Origin: Enterococcus viikkiensis
GTDB lineage: Bacteria > Bacillota > Bacilli > Lactobacillales > Enterococcaceae
Length of the DNA: 51,866 bases
NCBI RefSeq assembly: GCF_005405345.1
Contig: NZ_BJDW01000017.1
Coordinates: 1-51,866 of the forward strand
Reading direction: 5' to 3'
Part shown: one piece after another, positions 8,727 to 15,937 of the stretch
Numbering within the stretch: the stretch's first letter is position 1
How the letters are laid out: each line of letters begins with the position of its first letter
The notes under the pieces: generated by a model
Seen by the model: only the letters and a program-made list of their open reading frames with translations
Database searches by the model: none
What the model was told of the DNA's origin: nothing
Program-made: the position numbers and the translations under genes

Positions 8727-9173
8727 TTAAAAATCATCCTCATCGTCTTCACCTTCAGCAACCTCCGAAATATGCCAACTGCTTAAGCTGCCTGCTCCTT
8801 GAGCAACAACTGCTTCCGCAATTTCTTCTACCGGTGTACTTAAAATCTGGTGATTGATCGTTTCTAACAACATTGGCAGATTCACACCACCGATGACATA
8901 CACTTTTTCTTGCACTTTGCTGTCTAACTCATTGGTAACTAAAACAGCTTGATTATAAGGACTTGCGCTGACTAAATCCGTCAAAACCATCACACCAGCG
9001 TCTTGATTTACTTCATTAATCGCGTTTTTGATCTTTCCACCTAAAGCTTGAACATCGTCTCCTGCATTTAGATTGACGGTTACGATATTATTTGTTTCTC
9101 CTATGATGACTTCTGCAGCATCTTTCAAGCCATCACTTAATTTTCCATGTGTTGCAATTACGATTCCTAACAT
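8727..9173 (-). CDS. PTS EIIA, mannose/fructose/sorbose family
   Basis: A 148-residue cytoplasmic EIIA of the mannose family. The N-terminal [11 protein letters not shown] carries the phospho-accepting histidine (His9), which takes phosphate from HPr and passes it to EIIB. Unusually, the C-terminus carries an acidic tail ending GEDDEDDF, similar in character to the tail on EIIC of the same operon. EIIA, B, C and D are four separate genes here, although in many systems A and B are fused. It has a strong AGGAGG site and lies 20 bases upstream of uxuA. Confidence 0.93.
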   Translation of the reverse strand: MLGIVIATHGKLSDGLKDAAEVIIGETNNIVTVNLNAGDDVQALGGKIKNAINEVNQDAGVMVLTDLVSASPYNQAVLVTNELDSKVQEKVYVIGGVNLPMLLETINHQILSTPVEEIAEAVVAQGAGSLSSWHISEVAEGEDDEDDF

Positions 9174-9191
9174 AGCGGCCCTCCTGATTTT

Positions 9192-10064
9192 TTATTGCAG
9201 CAAATCCGCAACCAGAGAAACATTTTCCATATTGATTTTTTTCTCTTTTAAATCAGCTTTCGCGAGATAAAAAGATTGATCCTTCTGGTCGATTCGCGCA
9301 CTGAAAAGATAGCTGACTTTTTCATTTGATGCATGATACGTTACTTTTTCATGATCCATCTTGGTATTTGGGAACTTGCCCACTAAATGCAGCGGTGCCG
9401 AAGCGCCCACACTGTCCAAATAATAAATCTTGCAGCTGCCTTTGACTTGGCTTTGCAATTCTTCAAGTCCCGCATTCCCATAACTGCCTTCATCTAAAAA
9501 GGCATAGGCAACCGTTCCTTGATTATTTTCTGCAATCATTTTTAACATCGCTAAAATCGATGATGTATTCCGCACCAGTGTTTTTCGAGTAGATAATCCT
9601 TTCGTTATTTTCCCAAATAGAGCAAAATAACCGGCATAAATCGCCACTATTAAAAGGGTACTCAAAGAATTAAATTGAAAAGAATCTGGAGAAATACGCA
9701 TATAGACCACTGTCCCTAGAGCACCTATAGCAATTGTCACCAGTGTACTCAGCAAAATAAAAGTGGTCGTTTTCTTCGCCTGGTCTTTCCGATCAAATAA
9801 ATGATACGAACCGATGCTTTCAGGAGGTGTGTCATAGCTCGTACAAATGACGCGATTGGCCTTCTTAAGATTTCCTACATAGACGTTTCTTGCCGCGTAT
9901 TTCTTTTGCTGGTTGTATTCTACTACGCGTATATCTTCACGTAATTTTGCAATGTCTGTCACTAGCGCTGTTAGAAATCTTTTTTTACTCTTTTCGGTAC
10001 GCCGCAAGCGATAGATATATTGGTAACGAAACAACCAATCTTTAAATACCTCTGTCTGATCCAA
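9192..10064 (-). CDS. Two-pass membrane protein, degenerate M28-peptidase-like
   Basis: 290 residues, no family assigned with certainty. Two hydrophobic segments (about 101-121 and 131-151) interrupt a soluble domain whose motif order resembles zinc aminopeptidases of family M28: ICTSYDTP (73-80) for the HYDS motif, RNTSSILAMLKMIAE (165-179) for DNASG plus helix, YAFLDEGSYGNAGL (187-200) for the EE.GLLGS motif, and YLDSVGA (215-221) for the DMVG motif. The first histidine and the bridging aspartate are replaced by Ser and Arg, so it is probably not a zinc peptidase. It sits between EIIB and EIIA and starts at TTG after AGGAGGAG. A regulatory or structural PTS partner is possible. Function unknown. 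Confidence 0.75.
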   Translation of the reverse strand: MDQTEVFKDWLFRYQYIYRLRRTEKSKKRFLTALVTDIAKLREDIRVVEYNQQKKYAARNVYVGNLKKANRVICTSYDTPPESIGSYHLFDRKDQAKKTTTFILLSTLVTIAIGALGTVVYMRISPDSFQFNSLSTLLIVAIYAGYFALFGKITKGLSTRKTLVRNTSSILAMLKMIAENNQGTVAYAFLDEGSYGNAGLEELQSQVKGSCKIYYLDSVGASAPLHLVGKFPNTKMDHEKVTYHASNEKVSYLFSARIDQKDQSFYLAKADLKEKKINMENVSLVADLLQ

Positions 10065-10105
10065 CGATTTCTCCTCCTGTTTTTATCGGTTTGGGTTAAT
10101 TGATC

Positions 10106-10612
10106 TTAAAGCCCAAATTGTTTCAAGACATCATTTAAACTTGATTTTGGTGCGGATGGCGTCGCTTGGAAATAAATATCCTCTACACCATAGTTTTCAT
10201 TCATATCTTTTAGTCTTTCCGCATCCTCTTTATTAAGATAAACTGATTTAGTTACCAGTAAATCCTTCTCAGGATCTTTTTGCGCAATCCCGCCAATGTT
10301 TAATTCCTTCATCGGTACCCCATGTTTCACTAAGTCATAGATAACACCTACTGTTTTGGTGATTAAGATGCAGTTATATTCTTTAAAATTAAATTCATCC
10401 CAATAAAACTTTGCTTTTTCCGGTGTGATCACGATTGTTTTTTGCCCTGTCCGTCCACCTGCATTCTTGTACAATTCACGCATAAATTTATCTTTTGCCA
10501 CCACTTCATCTACTACAAAGATTGAATTTACGCCACTTTTTTGTGAAAGAGTCATCATTACTTGTCCATGAATCAAACGCTCATCTACTCGAGCTAAGTT
10601 AATTACGCCCAT
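10106..10612 (-). CDS. PTS EIIB, mannose/fructose/sorbose family
   Basis: About 168 residues, a cytoplasmic EIIB of the sorbose/mannose type. The RVDERLIHGQV motif holds the phospho-histidine (His15 from the start chosen). It takes phosphate from EIIA and transfers it to the sugar as EIIC/EIID translocate it. The ATG at 10612 is preferred to the GTG at 10621, because the AAGGA site abuts the GTG but is 10 bases from the ATG. Neighbours are EIID upstream and the M28-like membrane protein downstream. Confidence 0.92.
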   Translation of the reverse strand: MGVINLARVDERLIHGQVMMTLSQKSGVNSIFVVDEVVAKDKFMRELYKNAGGRTGQKTIVITPEKAKFYWDEFNFKEYNCILITKTVGVIYDLVKHGVPMKELNIGGIAQKDPEKDLLVTKSVYLNKEDAERLKDMNENYGVEDIYFQATPSAPKSSLNDVLKQFGL

Positions 10613-10634
10613 CTTAAACACTTCCTTCTATTTT

Positions 10635-11507
10635 TTATAAAATTCCAACTCCGGCTAGAATAATTAAAATCAAGGTTAGCCAAAGCAAGGCCTGCGTAAC
10701 CTTTAATCCTTTTTTCGTATAGAACCAATAGACACCCATAACGACTGCCAAAGGTAAAATTCCTGGAACAATCTGATCAAGAATTTCTTGAATAACGAAT
10801 TTCCGGCCTGAGATTGCAAACTTCAAAGTAGATTCTACTTTGACATAATTGCCGGCCAAAATACCCATCATGAATAAACCAAGAACTGACAGTGCTTCGA
10901 TTGCAGTTTGAACGCCAGTACTTTGCATCAGACCTGTTGCGTTACGTCCCATTGTGAACGATTGTCTCGCAAAGAAGACTCCTAAAGCTGCTTGGTAAAT
11001 GGCAAAGCAGACAAATGGGAACAAGGCCCCTAATGCACTTCCTTGTTGTGCCCATGGAACAGCGATCGCAATAAAGATATATTGAACCGTTCCTGAGTCG
11101 ATGGCATCACCAATTCCAGCTAACGCTCCCATCAAACCTGCTTTTGTGTTGTACATCAAATCATCTTGCATCAAGATCTCTTTTTTCTGATACTCTTCTT
11201 CTGCACGTTGTTGTTCCATTGATGACATCAACCCGGTGATAACACCACCACCCCAACTTAGCTGAGTATTAAAGAATAGCAGTTGACGCTTGTAGGCTGC
11301 TTTTAAATCATCATCATTTTTGTATAATTTCTTCAAGATCGGCATCATCGCATAAAGTAGCGACGGTGCTAAATAGCGTTCAAAAGAATGAGGAATCTCA
11401 TTGGCGAAATGCCATCTAAGATATGCTTTGGTTACATCTTTACTAGTAATCTCTTCAGGTGCTAGATTATTATTTGATACTTGATTTGTCGAAACTTCTT
11501 CCGTCAT
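10635..11507 (-). CDS. PTS EIID, mannose/fructose/sorbose family
   Basis: A 290-residue EIID membrane subunit, normal for the family. It has a conserved amphipathic N-terminal region (TKAYLRWHFANEIPHSFERY), a G-rich GLMGALAGIGDAIDSGT segment, and hydrophobic C-terminal segments ending in GVGIL. EIIC and EIID together form the translocation channel found only in this PTS family. The first ~25 residues (SNNNLAPEEIT) are an unconserved polar extension. Its AGGAGGG site is close to the ATG, and it lies 30 bases after EIIC. Confidence 0.93.
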   Translation of the reverse strand: MTEEVSTNQVSNNNLAPEEITSKDVTKAYLRWHFANEIPHSFERYLAPSLLYAMMPILKKLYKNDDDLKAAYKRQLLFFNTQLSWGGGVITGLMSSMEQQRAEEEYQKKEILMQDDLMYNTKAGLMGALAGIGDAIDSGTVQYIFIAIAVPWAQQGSALGALFPFVCFAIYQAALGVFFARQSFTMGRNATGLMQSTGVQTAIEALSVLGLFMMGILAGNYVKVESTLKFAISGRKFVIQEILDQIVPGILPLAVVMGVYWFYTKKGLKVTQALLWLTLILIILAGVGIL

Positions 11508-11537
11508 TATCTTTCCCTCCTATAAATGGCTTCCTAA

Positions 11538-12386
11538 TTAGAACCCGTCATCGTAATCATCGTCGTCATCGTCAAAAGAAGTACTTGATCCGTCTCCTGC
11601 AGATTCAGCAGCTGGTGGCGTTCCTTTGCCGCCCTTTTGTGATTGAACGAAGATCAAGGCAATCAAGATGCCAAAGATCGCGTAAGTAACCATTGTGATT
11701 TCTAGTGATTTCAATACCACACTCATGAAATACGCAAGGAAGAAAAAGACCATATAATCTTTCCGACCAATAACATATACAGTTGTTGCGATCCCGATCG
11801 CGGCTAATCCGCCACCGACAACCTCTAGAATATGAATCACTACAGTGCCTTCCAACGCGTTAATGACATCTGCGATAATTGGTGCGCCTAAAAATAGGGC
11901 AATGAACACTAACGGTACAAATAAAACAAATGATGCCAACGTTGGGTATAAAATAATCGAGCGTTTCATTGCTTTTGCATTCAAATCTTCCACCGCTTTA
12001 TCGGTGTACTTCCCTAAGAAAGTATTAATGAAGAAACGGAACTGATACAAATAGCTTCCTAACAAACCAACTGGAACAGCAACCGCGATCGCTGCTTCGG
12101 GTTTTAAGTTTCCTAACAAGGCGACTGGTACTGCGATCGCCGCCGCAATTGACGGTTCCGCCGGCATTGAACCACCCGGTGAGAAGACCCCCATATAAAT
12201 CATTTGCAAAGCTGCCGTAACGATCATTGCTTGAGCAACATCTCCCATTACAATCCCGACAACTAATCCGGTCATTAATGGTGAAAAGCGCAAGGTTAAG
12301 GTAGCTCCTCCTCCTAGCCAACGTGACATTACTGCAGCGACCCATAAAGCAATCAACAGACTCTGCGTTACACTCAAAGTATTCAT
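11538..12386 (-). CDS. PTS EIIC, mannose/fructose/sorbose family
   Basis: A 282-residue polytopic EIIC. Conserved elements include the N-terminal RWLGG segment, PLMTGLVVGIVMGD and the GVFSPGGSMPAEPSIAAAIA loop, which are typical of the mannose/sorbose family. The last ~25 residues are a low-complexity tail: Gly/Ala/Ser followed by a run of aspartates ending DDYDDGF. EIIA of the same operon also ends in an Asp/Glu run plus Phe. The tail is not part of the family core. The transported sugar cannot be read from the sequence, but the operon context points to a sugar acid. Confidence 0.93.
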   Translation of the reverse strand: MNTLSVTQSLLIALWVAAVMSRWLGGGATLTLRFSPLMTGLVVGIVMGDVAQAMIVTAALQMIYMGVFSPGGSMPAEPSIAAAIAVPVALLGNLKPEAAIAVAVPVGLLGSYLYQFRFFINTFLGKYTDKAVEDLNAKAMKRSIILYPTLASFVLFVPLVFIALFLGAPIIADVINALEGTVVIHILEVVGGGLAAIGIATTVYVIGRKDYMVFFFLAYFMSVVLKSLEITMVTYAIFGILIALIFVQSQKGGKGTPPAAESAGDGSSTSFDDDDDDYDDGF

Positions 12387-12398
12387 AATTTCCTCCTT

Positions 12399-13502
12399 CT
12401 AATGTGTACTTATATATTTTTCTAATTGAAACATTGATTCCTTCAATAAATTCTTCGTAATCGGGATGGGTAATAAATGTACCTTATCCTTCGAATCTAC
12501 AAATTCTACGATCTGATCGATGACTGCCTTGTCAGTGGGAAATAACTCCATTTGCTGCAATGACATCGGTAAATTCAGTTCCCGATAAAAAGGCAAAAGC
12601 GCCTTGATCTGTTCCCATTTTTCTTCAACCGCTAGTTGATAAAAAATACCATAGGCCACTTTTTCACCATGTAAATAGTTATGACTAGCGGGAAGATATT
12701 TACTCATGGCATCGTGCATCGCATGGGCGATCGCATTTCTAGCGTATTTATCGCCTAATCCGCCAACTAATCCAGCAACTGCAAAAACGATTTCTGATAA
12801 ATGAATAAATTCTTCCGTCGCAAGCCCCGCTTTCATATCGTGAATGGCCTTGGTTGAATCATTTAGGATTGCTTCCTTACACAGCACCGTCGTATAGGTT
12901 GCTACTTGTAAAAAGGGTTCGCAACGCAAATGATCTTGCTGCAAGATTGCATCTGATTCATACCATTTAGCTAACGTATCCGCGAGCCCAGCGACAAAAT
13001 ATTCTATCGGTGCATCTACAACCAGCTCCGGGTCTGTGATTAGAAAAGCTGCTTGCCGTAAAAAGTGTTCTGTCTTACCTTCTGATTCACCAGTCTCTTT
13101 ATACATTACCGAAAGTGGCGTCCACGGCGCACAGTTACTCGCTAGTGTTGGAATCATACCAAAATTAGTATTCAACCGATGTGCCGCATAGCCCACTAGG
13201 TCCGTCAGCTTTCCACCGCCGACACCAATGATAAAATCAATCTGATGTTCCTCAACGTAATCAACAATTCGCGCTGCTCCATAGTAGCTGCACTCTCCAG
13301 TGTATTGCAGAAAGTGAAAATGGTACTCAGACGCATCAAGGAAACTTAGATACGGTTTTGCTTTCTCAAAAGAAATCTGTCCATGAACGACTAAAATGTT
13401 TTTAGCTGAGAATTCTTTTAAAATATCTGGTACAAATTCGATTGCGCCAACATGATAGCGATAAAATTGTGGGCCAACTTTGACCTTCAAATCTGTTAAC
13501 AT
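12399..13502 (-). CDS. Iron-containing alcohol dehydrogenase family (GldA-like)
   Basis: 367 residues of the glycerol-dehydrogenase/Fe-ADH fold. The nucleotide-binding GVGGGKLTDLVG (about 94-105) and metal-site motifs are visible: aspartate in AGLADTLAKWYE, histidines in AIAHAMHD and in YLHGEKVAYG. The likely metal is Zn or Fe. Family members oxidise or reduce polyols and hydroxy acids with NAD(H). In this operon it is one of two dehydrogenases that could interconvert keto and hydroxy forms of the imported sugar acid before dehydration by UxuA. It lies second in the operon, 39 bases after the 2-hydroxyacid dehydrogenase gene and 12 before EIIC. The exact substrate is unknown. Confidence 0.87.
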   Translation of the reverse strand: MLTDLKVKVGPQFYRYHVGAIEFVPDILKEFSAKNILVVHGQISFEKAKPYLSFLDASEYHFHFLQYTGECSYYGAARIVDYVEEHQIDFIIGVGGGKLTDLVGYAAHRLNTNFGMIPTLASNCAPWTPLSVMYKETGESEGKTEHFLRQAAFLITDPELVVDAPIEYFVAGLADTLAKWYESDAILQQDHLRCEPFLQVATYTTVLCKEAILNDSTKAIHDMKAGLATEEFIHLSEIVFAVAGLVGGLGDKYARNAIAHAMHDAMSKYLPASHNYLHGEKVAYGIFYQLAVEEKWEQIKALLPFYRELNLPMSLQQMELFPTDKAVIDQIVEFVDSKDKVHLLPIPITKNLLKESMFQLEKYISTH

Positions 13503-13541
13503 TGCTTTCCCCCTTTCACAAATCCTAAAATTTACTAATTC

Positions 13542-14540
13542 TTAACTGAAAGATTTACTATATGGCTGAACTGCTCGTTCAGGAATTTTTCCAGTGACGA
13601 CATCCTCAATATCCCGCAGACATTTAGCGCCCATTTCTTGTAAGCATTCCATTGTATATGCCGAAGTATGCGGTGTCATTACGACATTGGCAAAAGTTAA
13701 ATACGGATGATCCCGCCGACCTGGTTCTTCTTCCAAGACATCCGTCGCAAGTCCGGCGATTTTTCCTGATTTCAATCCTTTGATAGCCGCTTTTTCATCG
13801 ATTAAGGCACCTCGTGCACTGTTAGAAATGTAGACATTGTCTTTCATTTGGGCGATTTCTTCTGTTGAGATCATGTGATAATTCTCTTCGTTCAAGCTGG
13901 CGCATAGACAAATTATGTCCGCTTCTTTTAATAGCTGGGGTAGATCGACTTTTTTCGCCCCATAGCTTTCAATGTGTAACGCTGACTTATACGGATCATA
14001 CGCTAATACGTTGCAGCGGAACCCATTACGCAATGTTTCTACTACGCAGCTTCCGGTATTTCCCACACCAATGACGCCAACGGTTTTATTGAACAATGTT
14101 CGACCAACAAAATTTGCTCGATCCTCCCAGTTGTCATTCTTCACACTCAAATCAGCTTCAACTGTTTTTCTTAAAAGGGCTAATAAATTGGTAATATTAT
14201 TTTCTGCTACTGCGTCTCGTTCTACTAGAGCTGGGATAATCGAAACAAGGGTATCATGTTCTTGCGCTGCATCAAGATTAATATTGTTATAACCAATACC
14301 ATGTCTAGTAATTAATATAAGTTCATCTTTATGATCAAAAAATTCCTTCGTGAAAAATGGTGTGACACTTGCAATAACGATATTGTAGCCCTGCAACAGC
14401 TCCGCTAATTCTTTTCCGCCGACCTCCCCATCAACTGTAAATGAATTCACCTCACCAATTTGCTTTAGTCGCTCCAACTGATCATGAAAAATTTTCCCGA
14501 AACTACTTGAATTCACAATCGCAATTTTGTATTTTTCCAT
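13542..14540 (-). CDS. D-isomer-specific 2-hydroxyacid dehydrogenase
   Basis: 332 residues, NAD(P)-dependent. The dinucleotide loop is GVIGVGNTG (about 157-165), and the catalytic residues are visible: Arg in NSARGALID, Glu in EEEPGRRDHPY, His in TPHTSAY. The family reduces 2-keto acids to D-2-hydroxy acids and includes 2-ketogluconate reductases. It is the first gene of the sugar-acid operon, preceded by AAGGAG. A reasonable role is reduction of a 2-keto aldonate, possibly phosphorylated, to an aldonate that UxuA can dehydrate, but this is inference. Confidence 0.9.
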   Translation of the reverse strand: MEKYKIAIVNSSSFGKIFHDQLERLKQIGEVNSFTVDGEVGGKELAELLQGYNIVIASVTPFFTKEFFDHKDELILITRHGIGYNNINLDAAQEHDTLVSIIPALVERDAVAENNITNLLALLRKTVEADLSVKNDNWEDRANFVGRTLFNKTVGVIGVGNTGSCVVETLRNGFRCNVLAYDPYKSALHIESYGAKKVDLPQLLKEADIICLCASLNEENYHMISTEEIAQMKDNVYISNSARGALIDEKAAIKGLKSGKIAGLATDVLEEEPGRRDHPYLTFANVVMTPHTSAYTMECLQEMGAKCLRDIEDVVTGKIPERAVQPYSKSFS

Positions 14541-14671
14541 TTAATAAACTCCTTTTAAACTTCCTTACCCATCCATACGCAACAAATTTTCTCCCACGCC
14601 TAAAAATGGTACTTTCTTTCTTTTTAGAGTCATTCCTTTCTTAAAAATCCTAAAAACTGACAAAAAATTCC

Positions 14672-14686
14672 AGGAAACCGATTTCT
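14672..14686. promoter_or_regulatory. Candidate cre (CcpA) site, sugar-acid operon
   Basis: AGGAAACCGATTTCT fits the cre consensus WTGNAANCGNWNNCW at 14 of 15 positions. It lies just downstream of the predicted operon start, where CcpA would act as a roadblock. A second, weaker match (TGATACCGTATTCA) adjoins it at 14686-14699. Confidence 0.5.
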
Positions 14687-14712
14687 GATACCGTATTCAT
14701 CTGTCTGTCTTC

Positions 14713-14740
14713 ATTATACAAAAAAATATTTTTTTGTAAA
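14713..14740 (-). promoter_or_regulatory. Promoter of the sugar-acid/PTS operon
   Basis: On the minus strand, TTTACA (14735-14740), a 16-base spacer and a perfect TATAAT (14713-14718). The leader to the first start codon is about 165 bases and holds the candidate cre sites. Confidence 0.65.
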
Positions 14741-14749
14741 TACAAAAAA
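14717..14749. promoter_or_regulatory. Candidate RpiR-type operator with three half-sites
   Basis: A perfect 22-bp palindrome (TAC, seven A, TA, seven T, GTA) spans 14717-14738. A third half-site, TACAAAAAA, follows at 14741-14749 and forms another inverted repeat with the second. The palindrome fills the spacer of the operon promoter, so a bound regulator would block it. The divergent RpiR-family gene is the obvious candidate. Confidence 0.5.
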
Positions 14750-14764
14750 TAAAAAATATTTTTA

Positions 14765-14793
14765 TTGATTTATTTATAATTACCTAGTATCTT
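14765..14793 (+). promoter_or_regulatory. Promoter of the RpiR-family regulator
   Basis: TTGATT (14765-14770), 17 bases, then TATCTT (14788-14793), about 36 bases before the start codon. Confidence 0.45.
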
Positions 14794-14828
14794 ATGAGTA
14801 TCACTTACTTTACAAAGGAGTTGTGGAC

Positions 14829-15680
14829 ATGTCTAGCCCGATTAATTTACAGATTAAGTCGCTATATGAGGATTTCAGTCCTAAAGAGCAGGCTATTGCC
14901 ACCTACGTATTAGAAAATCCAGACAAAGTTGCTCACAGTTCAATCAGTGATCTCTCCATCGAGCTAGGAATTGCTGATTCAACTTTTTTTCAATTTACTA
15001 AAACGCTAGGATATAGTGGGTTCAAAGATTTTAAGTTGGCTTTATTAAAACAGGAGAATGATTTGTCCGCTGTTACGATCCATGAAAACGTTCAGAAAGA
15101 CGATTCTGTTTTAGTAATGGCTGAAAAAGTTTTTGATTCAAATATGAAAACATTAACGGATACGAGGAAACTTTTAAAGGAAGCAGATTTAAATAAAGCG
15201 ATCAAGCTGATTTCCGAATCTAGAAGACTTTATTTTTTTGGTGTCGGCGGCTCTGAGATCGTCGCTACAGATGCCTATCATAAGTTTTTGCGCTCTCCTA
15301 TTCCGGTAGGACACAGTACGGACTATCATATTCAGTTGATGGAAGCCTCTTTGTTAACACAAGCAGATTGCGCGATTTTGATCTCCCATTCAGGAAAGTC
15401 CAAAGAGACGATCCACATCGCGGAAGCAGCTAAGAAAGCCGGCGCCAAAATAATCGTAGTAACTAGTCAAGCAAATTCACCATTAGCAAAATTGGGTGAT
15501 GTCGTTTTTATCTCGATCTCGGAAGAAATTGAATTTCGGTCTGAAGCACTTGCCTCGCGAATCGCGCAATTAAGCATTATTGATTCACTTTTCGTCATAC
15601 TGATGTTCAATAATCGTGAACAGGCGCAAGATACAATCACAAAAGTCCGAAGTGTCATCCTAGGAATAAAGGAAAAATAA
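14829..15680 (+). CDS. MurR/RpiR family transcriptional regulator
   Basis: About 283 residues with an N-terminal helix-turn-helix domain (about 1-75; LSIELGIADSTFFQFTKTLG is the recognition region) and a C-terminal SIS sugar-phosphate-binding domain (about 125-255, with FFGVGGSEIVA and LISHSGKSKETI). Such regulators sense phosphosugars. It is divergent from the sugar-acid operon and a palindromic operator lies between them, so it very likely controls that operon. The effector may be the imported sugar-acid phosphate or KDPG. The ATG at 14829 is preferred over the GTG at 14823 because AAAGGAG is 8 bases from the ATG and 2 from the GTG. Confidence 0.9.
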   Translation: MSSPINLQIKSLYEDFSPKEQAIATYVLENPDKVAHSSISDLSIELGIADSTFFQFTKTLGYSGFKDFKLALLKQENDLSAVTIHENVQKDDSVLVMAEKVFDSNMKTLTDTRKLLKEADLNKAIKLISESRRLYFFGVGGSEIVATDAYHKFLRSPIPVGHSTDYHIQLMEASLLTQADCAILISHSGKSKETIHIAEAAKKAGAKIIVVTSQANSPLAKLGDVVFISISEEIEFRSEALASRIAQLSIIDSLFVILMFNNREQAQDTITKVRSVILGIKEK

Positions 15681-15686
15681 AACCCT

Positions 15687-15730
15687 CACCTCCGAAATAG
15701 TTGAAAATACTATTTGGAGGTGATTTTTTT
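15687..15730 (+). terminator. Terminator of the RpiR-family gene
   Basis: CACCTCC (15687-15693) pairs with GGAGGTG (15716-15722), and AAATAGT with ACTATTT inside, followed by seven T. The right arm is a Shine-Dalgarno sequence and an ATG follows the T run, but that frame closes after six codons. Confidence 0.85.
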
Positions 15731-15836
15731 ATGACTTTCTCCATAGCTTAAGTTTACCTGCTTTCACTGTCTCAACCGACTAAGCGGCTAAAAAGCTCAT
15801 TTTTATTTTTTTACCATTCATAAGGTAATAGAAAAA

Positions 15837-15876
15837 ATTCCTGATGGATTACTCAGGTTAGTAATCCATCAGGAAT
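15837..15876 (-). terminator. Terminator of the M24-fold gene
   Basis: A perfect 17-bp stem (15837-15853 with 15860-15876) with a 6-base loop, followed on the minus strand by a T run. It lies about 60 bases after the stop codon. Confidence 0.85.
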
Positions 15877-15937
15877 CCTTTTATAAAACTATGGTATTGC
15901 AATCACTAATACACTCTGGCTTGTCCTTCATTAAAAA

